Part shown: positions 8,787 to 17,935 of the stretch, in pieces | How positions within the stretch are numbered: the first letter of the stretch is position 1 | Layout: the number at the start of each line of letters is the position of its first letter | Assembly: GCF_014191985.1 (NCBI RefSeq) | Contig: NZ_JACHXI010000002.1 | Coordinates: 186,001-250,000 of the forward strand | Direction of reading: 5' to 3' | DNA length: 64,000 bases | DNA from: Azomonas macrocytogenes | GTDB lineage: Bacteria; Pseudomonadota; Gammaproteobacteria; Pseudomonadales; Pseudomonadaceae | Notes under the pieces: generated by a model | What the model was told of the DNA's origin: nothing | Databases searched by the model: none | What the model saw: only the letters and a program-made list of their open reading frames with translations | Made by a program: the position numbers and the translations under genes

Positions 8787-9152
8787 ACCGTTTCGATCCT
8801 CGCAAGCAGTCGGGCCGGGTGCTGGCGGCAAGCCAGGAGCCTGGCAAGCAGAACCGAGACCAAAGCAGGCAGGTTGTGCCTGGCAGCGCTTTCGATTCAT
8901 CACTATAGGCGTTACAAGATAACAAAGAGTTCAGATTGCAATGCTTGAGAAAGGAAAGCCGCTGTACATTCCCGCAGAATCGAAAGGGTGCGGCTCGCCA
9001 GTAAAAGTGATGATCGATTTCACGGGAACGCGTCAAAATCCTGCTGCCGGCACCGCCGTTCCACCCTTGAAGCCTGCTCCCGGTACGGATGAAAAAAACC
9101 GGCCAGGGCTATATAGTTATCGGCTCCCCACAGCAAAACCGATGTAACCGCC
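8787..9152. other. Divergent control region between the 72-aa gene and metG
   Basis: 366 bases. It holds the near Zur box at 8911-8923 and, on the minus strand, a TATAGT -10-like hexamer at 8902-8907. The last 60 bases before metG are AT-richer ('GGCTATATAGTTATCGG' at about 9107-9123) and probably hold the metG promoter. Short reading frames here look non-coding. Confidence 0.4.
8911..8923 (-). promoter_or_regulatory. Candidate second Zur-type box (imperfect)
   Basis: GTTACAAGATAAC agrees with the box at 4374-4386 in 11 of 13 positions and keeps the GTTA/TAAC arms. It lies just upstream of a TATAGT hexamer on the minus strand and 125 bases before the 72-residue gene, and about 230 bases before metG. 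The match is visible; function is a guess. Confidence 0.4.
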
Positions 9153-11195
9153 ATGTCCGAATGTCGTCAGATTCTCGTTACCAGCGCCCTGCCCTACGCC
9201 AACGGTTCGATCCACCTCGGCCACATGCTCGAATACATCCAGACCGACATGTGGGTGCGCTTTCAGAAACTGCGCGGCAACCAGTGCCTCTATGTCTGCG
9301 CCGATGATGCCCACGGCTCGGCGATCATGCTGCGCGCGGAAAAGGAAGGCATCACGCCGGAACAGCTGATCGCCAATGTGCAGGCTGAACACAGCGCCGA
9401 CTTCGCCGATTTTCTGGTGGAGTTCGACAATTTTCACTCGACCCACGCCGAAGAGAACCGCGAGCTGTCCACCGCCATCTATCTCAAACTGCGTGATACC
9501 GGGCATATCGCCACCCGCTCGGTGACCCAGTATTTCGACCCGGAAAAAGGCATGTTCCTGGCCGACCGCTTCATCAAGGGCACCTGCCCGAAATGCGCGG
9601 CCGAGGACCAGTACGGCGATAACTGTGAAAAATGCGGGGCCACCTACGAACCGACCGAGCTGAAAGATCCGAAATCGGCGATCTCCGGCGCCACACCGGT
9701 ACTCAAGGATTCCAAGCACTTCTTCTTCAAGCTGCCTGATTTCGAGGCGATGCTGAAGCAGTGGACCCGCAGCGGCACACTACAGGAATCGGTCGCCAAC
9801 AAGATCGCCGAATGGCTCGATGCCGGTCTGCAGGAGTGGGACATCTCCCGCGACGCGCCTTACTTCGGCTTCGAGATTCCGGACGAACCGGGCAAATATT
9901 TCTACGTCTGGCTGGATGCGCCCATTGGCTACATGGCCAGCTTCAAGAACCTCTGCGCGCGCCGCCCGGAGCTGGATTTCGACGCCTTCTGGAGCAAGGA
10001 CTCCAGCGCCGAGCTGTACCACTTCATCGGCAAGGACATCGTCAACTTCCATGCCCTGTTCTGGCCCGCCATGCTGGAAGGTGCCGGTTACCGCAAGCCG
10101 GATTTCGTCAACGTACACGGTTATGTAACGGTGAATGGACAAAAAATGTCCAAGTCACGCGGCACCTTCATCAAGGCGCGGACCTATCTGGAACATCTAA
10201 ACCCGGAATACCTGCGCTACTACTATGCGAGCAAGCTGGGCCGTGGTGTCGATGATATCGACCTGAACCTCGAAGACTTCGTGCAGAAGGTCAATTCCGA
10301 TCTGGTCGGCAAGGTAGTGAACATTGCCAGCCGCTGTGCAGGCTTCATTCACAAGGGCAACGGTGGCGTGCTGGTAGCGGCTAATCCCGAGCCAGAGCTG
10401 TGGAGTGCCTTCCAGAACGCCGCTCCCGGTATCGCCGAAGCCTATGAAGCCCGTGATTTCGCCCGCGCCATGCGTGAAATCATGGCGCTGGCCGACCATG
10501 CCAACGCCTGGATCGCCGACCAGGCACCCTGGGCACTGAACAAGCAGGCAGGCAAGCAGGCCAAGGTACAGGAAATCTGCGCGTTGGGGATCAACCTGTT
10601 CCGCCAGTTGGTGATCCTGCTCAAACCCGTGCTGCCGAAACTGGCCGAGTCCGCCGAAGCGTTTCTCAACGTCGCACCACTGACCTGGGCGGACCTGAGC
10701 GCGCCATTGGCCGATCATCAGCTCAACCCGTTCAACCCGCTGATGACCCGTATCGAACCTGCCAGGATCGAAGCCATGACCGAAGCCTCCAAGGAAGACC
10801 TCGCCGCCCAGGCCACCAGCGCCGCGCCAACCGGCAATGGCGAACTGGTGAAAGAACCGCTGGCCACGGAAATCAATTTCGACACTTTTGCCGCAGTCGA
10901 TCTGCGCATCGCCCTGATCGAGAAATGCGAGTTCGTCGAAGGTGCCGACAAGCTATTGCGCCTGACCCTGGATATCGGCGATGCCAAGCGCAACGTCTTT
11001 TCCGGCATCAAGAGCGCCTATCCCGACCCCAGCAAGCTGGAAGGCCGTCTGACGCTTTACGTCGCCAACCTGGCACCACGCAAGATGAAATTCGGCGTTT
11101 CCGAAGGCATGGTGCTGGCTGCCGGGCCGGGAGGAAAGGAAATCTTCCTGCTGAGCCCGGATGCCGGAGCGAAGCCGGGGCAAAGAGTGATGTAA
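9153..11195 (+). CDS. metG: Methionyl-tRNA synthetase
   Basis: 680 residues. The class I signatures are HLGH at 21-24 and KMSKS near 331-335. A zinc knuckle with C145, C148, C158 and C161 lies in the connective insert. The C-terminal 105 residues or so form the EMAP-II-like tRNA-binding domain ('[20 protein letters not shown]'), so this is the long dimeric form. Charges both initiator and elongator tRNA-Met. It keeps its distance from apbC, which is its usual divergent neighbour in pseudomonads. Start chosen at the ATG that gives the normal N terminus. Confidence 0.97.
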   Translation: MSECRQILVTSALPYANGSIHLGHMLEYIQTDMWVRFQKLRGNQCLYVCADDAHGSAIMLRAEKEGITPEQLIANVQAEHSADFADFLVEFDNFHSTHAEENRELSTAIYLKLRDTGHIATRSVTQYFDPEKGMFLADRFIKGTCPKCAAEDQYGDNCEKCGATYEPTELKDPKSAISGATPVLKDSKHFFFKLPDFEAMLKQWTRSGTLQESVANKIAEWLDAGLQEWDISRDAPYFGFEIPDEPGKYFYVWLDAPIGYMASFKNLCARRPELDFDAFWSKDSSAELYHFIGKDIVNFHALFWPAMLEGAGYRKPDFVNVHGYVTVNGQKMSKSRGTFIKARTYLEHLNPEYLRYYYASKLGRGVDDIDLNLEDFVQKVNSDLVGKVVNIASRCAGFIHKGNGGVLVAANPEPELWSAFQNAAPGIAEAYEARDFARAMREIMALADHANAWIADQAPWALNKQAGKQAKVQEICALGINLFRQLVILLKPVLPKLAESAEAFLNVAPLTWADLSAPLADHQLNPFNPLMTRIEPARIEAMTEASKEDLAAQATSAAPTGNGELVKEPLATEINFDTFAAVDLRIALIEKCEFVEGADKLLRLTLDIGDAKRNVFSGIKSAYPDPSKLEGRLTLYVANLAPRKMKFGVSEGMVLAAGPGGKEIFLLSPDAGAKPGQRVM

Positions 11196-11257
11196 GAGGG
11201 TTACGGCTCGCTCAGCCTCTGCGTTTCAGCGGTTGCCATGGAGGGAATGGGTCGCAA

Positions 11258-11665
11258 CTAGCTGGTCACCCAATTTTCTATTCGCAACCCCGGCACCCGT
11301 TCAAACTCGCGAGTGTTATGGGTAATCAGGATCAAGCCCAGGGAACGGGCGTGTCCCGCAATCATCTGATCGTAGGGGCCGATCGGCGTACCTGCCCTGG
11401 CCAGCTCGGCACGAAGCTGACCGGTGTGGGCTGCCGCCGCCTGGTCATACGTCAAAACCTCCAGTCGCGCGGCAAAGCCCTCGATATCAGCCAGATTCCG
11501 CTCAGGGCTGGCCGATTTTTCCGCACCGTAGATCAACTCCATCAAGGTCACCGTGCTGATGCACATCTGGCCGTGATGTCTCTTGAACGCTTCCCGCACC
11601 TGTTGTGGTCGATTCTTGAGGGTGAAGATGCAGATATTGGTATCGAGCAGGTACTTGAGCATCAA
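11258..11665 (-). CDS. vapC: VapC-type PIN-domain toxin ribonuclease
   Basis: 135 residues, normal PIN-domain length. Acidic active-site residues are seen: D7 in 'LLDTN', E42 in 'TLMELIYGAEKS', D98 in 'PYDQMIAGHAR', with 'LITHNTREF' completing the fold. This pattern belongs to the VapC/MvpT group that cleaves initiator tRNA in enterics; that activity is inferred. Its first four bases overlap the end of vapB, the usual translational coupling. The pair stands between metG and the TldD-like gene, on the opposite strand to both, which suggests insertion into the metG-rnfB block. Confidence 0.9.
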   Translation of the reverse strand: MMLKYLLDTNICIFTLKNRPQQVREAFKRHHGQMCISTVTLMELIYGAEKSASPERNLADIEGFAARLEVLTYDQAAAAHTGQLRAELARAGTPIGPYDQMIAGHARSLGLILITHNTREFERVPGLRIENWVTS

Positions 11666-11892
11666 AGCGCCTCACGCTCCTGCTCTGCAGCCTGCTCGCG
11701 TTCAGCCATGAAATCGGCAGTTACACCCTCGCCATCAAACCAGCTATCCCATGATTCACCGGCCGGCGTGATGATCCGGGCTCGACCGACGGCGACCACA
11801 TCCACGCGCTTCACATCATCGGGCAGAGCGACAGCTTTTGGCAGACGTACAGCCTGACTCCGATTGCTTTGAAAAACAGAACCCTGCGCCAT
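11662..11892 (-). CDS. vapB: VapB-type antitoxin (AbrB/MraZ-like DNA binding)
   Basis: 76 residues. The N terminus 'GSVFQSNRSQAVRLPKAVALP' is characteristic of VapB/VagC antitoxins with a SpoVT-AbrB swapped-hairpin DNA-binding domain, and the acidic C terminus (about 50-76) would wrap the toxin. The ATG at 11892 follows CGAGGGG; a start 24 bases further up is possible but leaves no ribosome site. It overlaps vapC by four bases. Such antitoxins repress their own promoter, and GGGATATAC repeats lie just upstream. Confidence 0.88.
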   Translation of the reverse strand: MAQGSVFQSNRSQAVRLPKAVALPDDVKRVDVVAVGRARIITPAGESWDSWFDGEGVTADFMAEREQAAEQEREAL

Positions 11893-11905
11893 TGATTCGC
11901 CCCTC

Positions 11906-11966
11906 GGGATATACAAATTGTCTGCCCCAGCTTAGCGAGACGCCGGGATCTGTCAATGGGATATAC
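11906..11966 (-). repeat. Pair of GGGATATAC direct repeats upstream of vapB
   Basis: GGGATATAC occurs at 11906-11914 and again at 11958-11966, 52 bases apart, flanking the region where the vapBC promoter must lie. On the minus strand each reads GTATATCCC, and the one nearer vapB looks like an extended -10. They may be VapB or VapBC operator half-sites. Confidence 0.45.
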
Positions 11967-12081
11967 CTCTTTACAACACCACCTCAACTCTGCTGTTGAC
12001 GGGTTAACGCTCACTCTCCACCGCACGTTTGCTCCAACTCCTATACCCTATCCTCATTTTCTTCCTATTCAGGAGCCCAGC

Positions 12082-13524
12082 ATGTTCACCTCCTCGGCGA
12101 CCCTGACACGCCGCTTTAGCGCACTGAAAAGCGACGCAGATTTCTGGTCCCTGCGGCATGTGCTCGAAACCCATACGGGTTATCAAGTACGCAAGCAGGT
12201 GGCCCAGCCACCTCGGTTCAGTGAGGATCAAGGCGCGATGCTGACCGCCCGGGTCAAGGGTATAGAGGCTTACTGCGCCACCAGCGATCTGACTCAGGCC
12301 GGTTTGCAGGCGGCGCTGGATCGGGCTGGAGCACTGGCACGGGCTTTGGCGCAGCGGGCGCTGGTGGATACCAGCCAGGCGCCGGTGCCGACGGAACAGA
12401 TGGACGATGTAATGCCCGGTTATGAGCGGGTACTGGCCGGCCCGGCCGAATGGTTCGAGCTGCTGGTTGCCGAGTCGGTCAAGGTGCCCAGCGATGAACG
12501 GCTGGTGAATTCGCAAGTAAGTCTGGAGGTCACCTGTACCGAACAGATCTATCTCAACAGCGCCGGTGCCTGTCTACGGCGAGCCCAGCGCTTTATCTAT
12601 CCGGCCCTGAGCGTGACCGCCAGCGATGGCCAGGACAGCCAGACGCGTAGCCTCGGCGGTGCCAACTTCGGCCAGCAGGGCGGTGCGGAAATCGTCGAGC
12701 GCATCGGCTTGGTCGGCGCCGCGCCGCGAGTCGCGGATGAAGCCCTACAATTGCTGCTCGCGCCGAATACTCCCAGTGGTCCACGCGAGCTGTTGCTACT
12801 GCCGGACCAGATGGCGCTGCAGATCCACGAATCCATCGGTCATCCACTGGAACTGGACCGCATTCTCGGCGACGAGCGTAACTACGCCGGGACCAGCTTT
12901 ATCTGTCAGGAAGATTTCGGCACCTACCAGTACGGCTCGCCCCTGCTCGACGTTACGTTCGATCCCAGTATTCCCGAGGAACTGGCCAGCTACCGGCACG
13001 ACGATGACGGCACTCCAGCCCAGCGTGAATACCTGATTCGTCAGGGCATTCTGCAGCGTCCGCTGGGCGGTGCGCTGTCACAACTGCGCAGCGGCCTGCC
13101 GGGCGTGGCCAACAGCCGGGCCTGCAGTTGGAACCGCGCGCCCATCGACCGTATGGCCAACCTCAATATCGAGCCGGGTGAACAATCGCTGGCACAGCTG
13201 ATCGGCGGCATCGAACACGGCATCCTGATGAGCACCAATCGCTCCTGGTCCATCGACGATGCGCGCAACAAGTTCCAGTTCGGCTGCGAATGGGGCCGGC
13301 TGATCGAAAACGGCGAGCTGAAGGGCGTGGTGAAAAACCCCAACTACCGCGGTATTTCCGCCAATTTCTGGCGCAACCTCAGTGCAGTGGGCGATGCCAG
13401 CACCGTGGAAGTGCTCGGCACGCCCTTTTGCGGCAAAGGCGAGCCGAATCAGGTGGTCCGCGTCGGCCATGCCTCACCAGCCTGCGTATTCAAGAACATC
13501 GACGTTTTCGGAGGAGCTGCCTGA
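12082..13524 (+). CDS. TldD-like metalloprotease subunit
   Basis: 480 residues, from an ATG after AGGAG. The family metal site HExxxH is present as HESIGH at 249-254, and the C-terminal 'PFCGKG' keeps the cysteine ligand of TldD. TldD/TldE heterodimers degrade unfolded peptides and mature some ribosomal peptides such as microcin B17. The next gene is a TldE partner, overlapping by one base (TGATG). The usual housekeeping tldD-pmbA pair of pseudomonads stands elsewhere, so this is probably a second, divergent pair. Function of this pair is unknown. Confidence 0.85.
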   Translation: MFTSSATLTRRFSALKSDADFWSLRHVLETHTGYQVRKQVAQPPRFSEDQGAMLTARVKGIEAYCATSDLTQAGLQAALDRAGALARALAQRALVDTSQAPVPTEQMDDVMPGYERVLAGPAEWFELLVAESVKVPSDERLVNSQVSLEVTCTEQIYLNSAGACLRRAQRFIYPALSVTASDGQDSQTRSLGGANFGQQGGAEIVERIGLVGAAPRVADEALQLLLAPNTPSGPRELLLLPDQMALQIHESIGHPLELDRILGDERNYAGTSFICQEDFGTYQYGSPLLDVTFDPSIPEELASYRHDDDGTPAQREYLIRQGILQRPLGGALSQLRSGLPGVANSRACSWNRAPIDRMANLNIEPGEQSLAQLIGGIEHGILMSTNRSWSIDDARNKFQFGCEWGRLIENGELKGVVKNPNYRGISANFWRNLSAVGDASTVEVLGTPFCGKGEPNQVVRVGHASPACVFKNIDVFGGAA

Positions 13525-14843
13525 TGGACGCCCGCGATCATTTCACCGCGCTGCTCGCCAACCTGGGCCCCCTTCTGAAAGCCGACGAGGGCTTTACCCT
13601 GAGTTATCGCGCCGAGACTTCGGATTTCGTTCGCTTCAATCAGGCCCGAGTGCGACAGGCCGGACAGGTGCAGCAGGTATTCGTCACCTTGACGCTGTTT
13701 CTTGGCGACCGCCATGCTGAATTCGAGCTGGCCATGAGCGGCGTGATCGGCGAAGACCATTTGCGCCTGCATCAGGCCCTGGAGCATCTGCGCGACGTAG
13801 TGCCGACACTGGCGCCCGATCCCTATCTGCGACTCAACCGGGAACCCTGGCAGAGTGAAGTCGTACAAATGGCAGCGGGGCCGGACACTGCAGCCGTCGT
13901 GGAGCAGATTATCCAGGTCGGTAGCGGCCTCGATCTGGTCGGTATTTACGCCAATGGACCGCAATACCGTGGTTTCGCCAGTTCCTGGGGGGCCTTCGGC
14001 TGGCACGCGGCGAGTAGTTTCAGCTTTGACTGGAGCCTGTTCCATGACAACGGTCAGGCGGTGAAAAGCACCTATGCCGGTCAGCGCTGGGATAATGAGG
14101 CGTTCATCCGGCGCATGGCCTTCGCCTATGAGCAACTGGATTATCTGGGCCGCCCGGCGCGGACGTTGGCCCCTGGCGACTACCGGGCCTATCTGGCGCC
14201 GGCAGCGGTGGAAGAGATTCTCGGCATGCTCAGCTGGGGCTTTTCGGCACAGGCACTGGCCACCGGAGCCAGTCCGCTGCAGCGGCTGTTCGGCGGCTCG
14301 GTACCACTCAGCCCGCTCCTGAGCATCGACGAGCGGGTTGCTGGCGGACTGGCCCCAGCCTTCACCAGCGAGGGCCCGCGTCAGGCACTGCGTTTACTCG
14401 ACAAGGGCCAGCCCGCTGAGCGGCTGGTCAGCTCGCGCAGTGCGGCAGAATATGGCCTGACCGCCAATGGTGCCGGCTCTGGCGAGTACCCGCTGGCGCT
14501 GGCCATAGCCGGCGGCGAACTGGATGAAGGCGACGTTCTGGCGCACTTGGGGACTGGCCTGTATATCGGCAATCTCTGGTACACCAACTATTCCGACCGG
14601 CCAGCCGGCCGCCTCACCGGCATGACCCGCTTCGCCACCTTCTGGGTGGAAGACGGTAAGCTGCAAGCGCCGGTCAATACCATGCGCTTCGACGATTCGG
14701 TTTTCAGCTTCTTCGGTCCTTATCTGGAAGCCCTGACCCGCGAGCCGGAACTGCTGCTACCGACCGGCACCTACGGCTCACGCCAGACCGGCTCCACCGC
14801 CGTACCCGGTGCGCTGCTCGGGCGTTTTACCCTGACGTTGTAA
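13524..14843 (+). CDS. TldE/PmbA-like partner subunit
   Basis: 439 residues, without an HExxxH motif, as in TldE/PmbA, which supports the TldD metal site from the second subunit. The C-terminal half ('GTGLYIGNLWYTNYSDRPAGRLTGMTRF' type region at about 350-380) is the family's conserved core. Translation is coupled to the TldD-like gene, by TGATG with a GAGGAG site. No precursor peptide gene is visible beside it. Likely acts only as a heterodimer with its neighbour. Confidence 0.8.
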   Translation: MDARDHFTALLANLGPLLKADEGFTLSYRAETSDFVRFNQARVRQAGQVQQVFVTLTLFLGDRHAEFELAMSGVIGEDHLRLHQALEHLRDVVPTLAPDPYLRLNREPWQSEVVQMAAGPDTAAVVEQIIQVGSGLDLVGIYANGPQYRGFASSWGAFGWHAASSFSFDWSLFHDNGQAVKSTYAGQRWDNEAFIRRMAFAYEQLDYLGRPARTLAPGDYRAYLAPAAVEEILGMLSWGFSAQALATGASPLQRLFGGSVPLSPLLSIDERVAGGLAPAFTSEGPRQALRLLDKGQPAERLVSSRSAAEYGLTANGAGSGEYPLALAIAGGELDEGDVLAHLGTGLYIGNLWYTNYSDRPAGRLTGMTRFATFWVEDGKLQAPVNTMRFDDSVFSFFGPYLEALTREPELLLPTGTYGSRQTGSTAVPGALLGRFTLTL

Positions 14844-14936
14844 CGCGGCCGGCTTGTCCGGCCCGCAGTGCATCCCGATAATAAGCGCCCTTTTCGCCCG
14901 GCGCGTCGCCGGGCTGCTGCCTTGGTATGCTGCACG

Positions 14937-16307
14937 ATGCAAGACGACTCTCTCGCCGACCGGATCGACGCCCTGCTGCCCCAGACTCAATGCGGCAAAT
15001 GCGGTCATCCCGGCTGCCGCCCCTACGCCGAGGGCATCGCCCAAGGCGAAGCACTCAATAAATGCCTGCCCGGCGGCGAGGCGACTGTACAAGCGTTGGC
15101 AATCCTGCTGGAACGACCAGTGTTACCGCTGGCCAAGCCTGCCGTACCGCCCCGGATCGCATTCATCCGCGAAGCCGAATGCATCGGCTGTACCAAATGC
15201 AGCCAGGCCTGTCCGGTGGATGCCATCGTCGGCGCGGCCAAGCTGATGCATACGGTGATCACCGCTGAATGCACAGGTTGCGAACTCTGTATTACGCCCT
15301 GCCCGGTCGACTGTATCGACATCCAGCCACTGCCCGAAGCAGAAGCCAGGGCGCAACGGGCGCGTGCCGATCACTTTCGGCGTCGTTATCTGGCCCGCAA
15401 GGCTCGCTTGCAACATCAGGAAGAACAACGCCAACGCGAGCGGAAGAAACGCCAGTCCGCTCCAGACCAACCAACGCAGATGTCTGCTGCAGTGCAATCG
15501 GCACTCGAACGAATCAACGCCCGGCGGACGCCACTCAGCGACGCCCAGAAGCGCTTGAAAGCCAAAGCCAACATGGCACGCGCAGCGTTGGCCAAGGCTG
15601 AACGTCAGTTGGCCATACACGCCACAGCCGAGCTGCAAACCCAAGTCGAACGCCTGCGTGGTATCGCCGAATCCGCTGAAAAAGCCCTGCAGCAGGCGCA
15701 AGACCAATCGAGCATAGCGCCCCAACAGAATCCGGCCGATCTGAATAAAGCCAAAATCGCTGCCGCCATGGCCCGTGCGCAATTGAGCAAAGCCGAAAAA
15801 GCCTTCGGTGAAGTACTCAGCCCAGAGCAGCAGGTACAATTGGCCGAACTACACCGCGCCGCCGAACAGGCGCAACAGCGGCTGGACGCCCTGCAAAAGA
15901 CGGCTCCAACATCCCCGCCTAACTCAGGCGAGGCAGCGTTGAAACAGGCCAAGCAACACTTTCAAAGCCATCGCGATACATTGCGTGAAGCTGAACGAGC
16001 CAAGGCTGACGAGGCCACTCTGCAACCCTTGCGTATGGCACTGCAGCAAGCCGAGCAGGCACTACACACAGCAGAAGCCGCTGCTGGTCGCCCACTGCCC
16101 AAGCGGCAACTGGTCGACAAGAGCCCGATGCCTGCCGAGCTGCGCGAACTGAAAACCGAGCTCGTCTACGCCCGTGCCGAACTCAGTCGTCAGCAGCGAC
16201 AAACTCCGCTGGATACCGTTGCGCTAGACAAAGCCCAAACCCGCTTGAACGAAGCCGAACGCCAGTTGCACACATACGCTTTGCAAAGCCGGTCCGATAA
16301 CGACTGA
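14937..16307 (+). CDS. rnfB: RnfB-type ferredoxin with long helical-repeat C terminus, orphan
   Basis: 456 residues from the ATG giving MQDDSL; the frame opens earlier without a start suited to the family. It has no N-terminal membrane anchor, unlike the E. coli form. Four cysteines for the first cluster are C19, C22, C27 and C43; two 4Fe-4S ferredoxin motifs follow at C82-C92 and C112-C122. From about 135 the rest is charged and helical, with four repeats (about 205-255, 270-320, 335-383, 404-450), each ending near 'AE.AL...' or 'AERQL'. The other Rnf genes (A, C, D, G, E), which follow rnfB in P. aeruginosa before nth, are absent here. So the partner of this electron carrier is unknown. Confidence 0.85.
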   Translation: MQDDSLADRIDALLPQTQCGKCGHPGCRPYAEGIAQGEALNKCLPGGEATVQALAILLERPVLPLAKPAVPPRIAFIREAECIGCTKCSQACPVDAIVGAAKLMHTVITAECTGCELCITPCPVDCIDIQPLPEAEARAQRARADHFRRRYLARKARLQHQEEQRQRERKKRQSAPDQPTQMSAAVQSALERINARRTPLSDAQKRLKAKANMARAALAKAERQLAIHATAELQTQVERLRGIAESAEKALQQAQDQSSIAPQQNPADLNKAKIAAAMARAQLSKAEKAFGEVLSPEQQVQLAELHRAAEQAQQRLDALQKTAPTSPPNSGEAALKQAKQHFQSHRDTLREAERAKADEATLQPLRMALQQAEQALHTAEAAAGRPLPKRQLVDKSPMPAELRELKTELVYARAELSRQQRQTPLDTVALDKAQTRLNEAERQLHTYALQSRSDND

Positions 16308-16349
16308 AAACACCGCTCGGTTCATTTTTCAATTCGACCGGAACACGCC

Positions 16350-16988
16350 ATGAATGCCGCCAAACGCCGAGAAATCTTCCGTCGCCTGCACGAAGACAAC
16401 CCAGACCCAACCACCGAACTGAGCTTTGCCTCGCCTTTCGAACTGCTGATCGCTGTAATCCTTTCGGCACAAGCCACTGACGTCAGCGTGAACAAGGCGA
16501 CAGCCAAACTCTACCCGGTGGCCAATACGCCGGAGGCCATTTACGCCCTGGGTGTGGAAAAACTTTCCGAGTACATCAAAAGCATCGGTCTTTACCGGGG
16601 CAAGGCGAAGAACATCATTGAAACCTGCCGCCTCTTGATCGAGAAGCACAACAGCCAGGTACCGGACAATCGCGAAGCTCTGGAAGCCCTTCCGGGAGTG
16701 GGTCGCAAGACTGCCAATGTGGTCCTCAATACGGCTTTTCGCCAGGTTGCGATGGCTGTGGACACCCATATTTTCCGGGTCAGCAACCGCACCAACCTCG
16801 CTCCCGGACGCAATGTGCTGGAAGTCGAGCGCAAGCTGGTCAAGTTCGTCCCCAAGGAATATCTGCTGGATGCCCACCACTGGCTGATCCTGCATGGCCG
16901 TTACGTCTGCAAGGCCCGTAAACCATTATGTGGTAGTTGTCGGATCGAGGATCTTTGCGAATATCAGCACAAGACCAGCGACGATTGA
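16350..16988 (+). CDS. nth: Endonuclease III
   Basis: 212 residues. DNA glycosylase/AP lyase for oxidised pyrimidines. The helix-hairpin-helix 'LPGVGRKTANV' contains catalytic K120, with D138 in 'VDTH'; both numbers equal E. coli Nth. The C-terminal 4Fe-4S loop C-x6-C-x2-C-x5-C is intact. It follows rnfB by 42 bases, keeping the usual rnf-nth linkage of the group although the rest of rnf is gone. Confidence 0.97.
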   Translation: MNAAKRREIFRRLHEDNPDPTTELSFASPFELLIAVILSAQATDVSVNKATAKLYPVANTPEAIYALGVEKLSEYIKSIGLYRGKAKNIIETCRLLIEKHNSQVPDNREALEALPGVGRKTANVVLNTAFRQVAMAVDTHIFRVSNRTNLAPGRNVLEVERKLVKFVPKEYLLDAHHWLILHGRYVCKARKPLCGSCRIEDLCEYQHKTSDD

Positions 16989-17097
16989 TTGGATTGGAAA
17001 AAACCGGGCTTGACGATTGAAAAAATCTTTTTTACGCGCATTGGGTTTATCGCTATAAGGAGCGCAAATAGCACTTGGTAGCTATGGAGTACCCAAA

Positions 17098-17277
17098 ATG
17101 GCCGACAAAGAAACTATCGACATCGAAGAAGAGTTTATCGCCGAAAGTGATGATGACAGCAGCGATGCTCCAATCGAAGCGGCAAAAACCAACCTGACCA
17201 AACGAAGGGTCATCGACAACATGCTGGAAGAGCGCCGCCTGAAGAGACAACTGGCAGACTACGACTTCGACCTATAA
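17098..17277 (+). CDS. Small PA3496-type protein
   Basis: 59 residues, MADKETIDIEEEF to DYDFDL, with an acidic N-terminal half and a basic middle 'KRRVIDNMLEERRLKRQL'. It matches what I recall of the short proteins (PA3496 family, suggested envelope integrity role) that follow nth in Pseudomonas. TGGAG lies ten bases before the ATG. It ends 38 bases before a strong terminator. Too short for many gene finders; context makes it likely real. Function is not established here. Confidence 0.75.
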   Translation: MADKETIDIEEEFIAESDDDSSDAPIEAAKTNLTKRRVIDNMLEERRLKRQLADYDFDL

Positions 17278-17315
17278 AAAAAGCAGATGTAGAACCTTGC
17301 GAAAAACCGCTACTG

Positions 17316-17342
17316 AAATGCCCCGACTCGTTCGGGGCATTT
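17316..17342. terminator. Bidirectional terminator between the small gene and gloA
   Basis: AAATGCCCCGA pairs with TCGGGGCATTT over 11 base pairs around the loop CTCGT, with T runs on one side and A runs on the other. Serves the converging small gene and gloA. Confidence 0.9.
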
Positions 17343-17354
17343 TCTTTGATGAAC

Positions 17355-17747
17355 TCAATCGTTGCGGCCAGGAGACAGCAGTTCGACCTTGTAGCCATCC
17401 GGATCTTCGACGAAAGCCAGGATGCTGGTGCCGTGCTTCATCGGGCCCGGCTCGCGGACGATCTTGCCGCCACGCGCACGAATATCCTCACAGGCTTTGT
17501 AGACATCCTCGACCTCCAGAGCAATATGGCCATAGGCCGTTCCCAGTTCGTACCGCTCCACTCCCCAATTGTGGGTCAGCTCGATTACCGAATTTTCAGC
17601 CTCGTTACCGTAGCCAACGAAGGCAAGGGTGAACTTGCCATCCGGGTAATCCTTGCGGCGCAGCAGGGTCATACCCAGTACTTCGGTATAGAAAGCGATG
17701 GATCTGTCCATATCGCCAACGCGCAGCATGGTGTGTAGCAATCGCAT
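17355..17747 (-). CDS. gloA: Lactoylglutathione lyase (glyoxalase I)
   Basis: 130 residues, two beta-alpha-beta-beta-beta modules. Metal ligands of the family are seen: H5 ('LLHTML'), Glu in 'SVIELTHNW', His in 'YGHIALEV' and Glu in 'YKVELL'. Isomerises the methylglyoxal-glutathione hemithioacetal to S-lactoylglutathione. Length is that of the short, nickel-type enzyme. Downstream of argG in the same direction, 188 bases apart, with the argG terminator between. Confidence 0.95.
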   Translation of the reverse strand: MRLLHTMLRVGDMDRSIAFYTEVLGMTLLRRKDYPDGKFTLAFVGYGNEAENSVIELTHNWGVERYELGTAYGHIALEVEDVYKACEDIRARGGKIVREPGPMKHGTSILAFVEDPDGYKVELLSPGRND

Positions 17748-17898
17748 AGTCCGGTTCTCCTCGGTGTCATCGATTCATCAGGCCTGGCGACATTGGATGG
17801 ATGCCGAAGACATTTATTGCTTCGACTTGTCGCTCTTGTGGTCAGATCGGCCGCAGCAACAGATAGAGATGATGCAGGGCAATCTTCAGTGCCGGAAA

Positions 17899-17928
17899 GC
17901 CTGGCGTATGCTCATCGATACGCCAGGC
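17899..17928 (-). terminator. Probable argG terminator
   Basis: An 11-base inverted repeat, GCCTGGCGTAT with ATACGCCAGGC, around an eight-base loop, just after the argG stop. The following T run on the minus strand is short (TTT). Confidence 0.65.
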
Positions 17929-17935
17929 TCAAGGC

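Noticed and set aside
8787-8903. N-terminal extension of the 72-residue gene
   Set aside because: The added 39 residues are Pro/Cys/Gly rich and the internal ATG has a good AGGA site.
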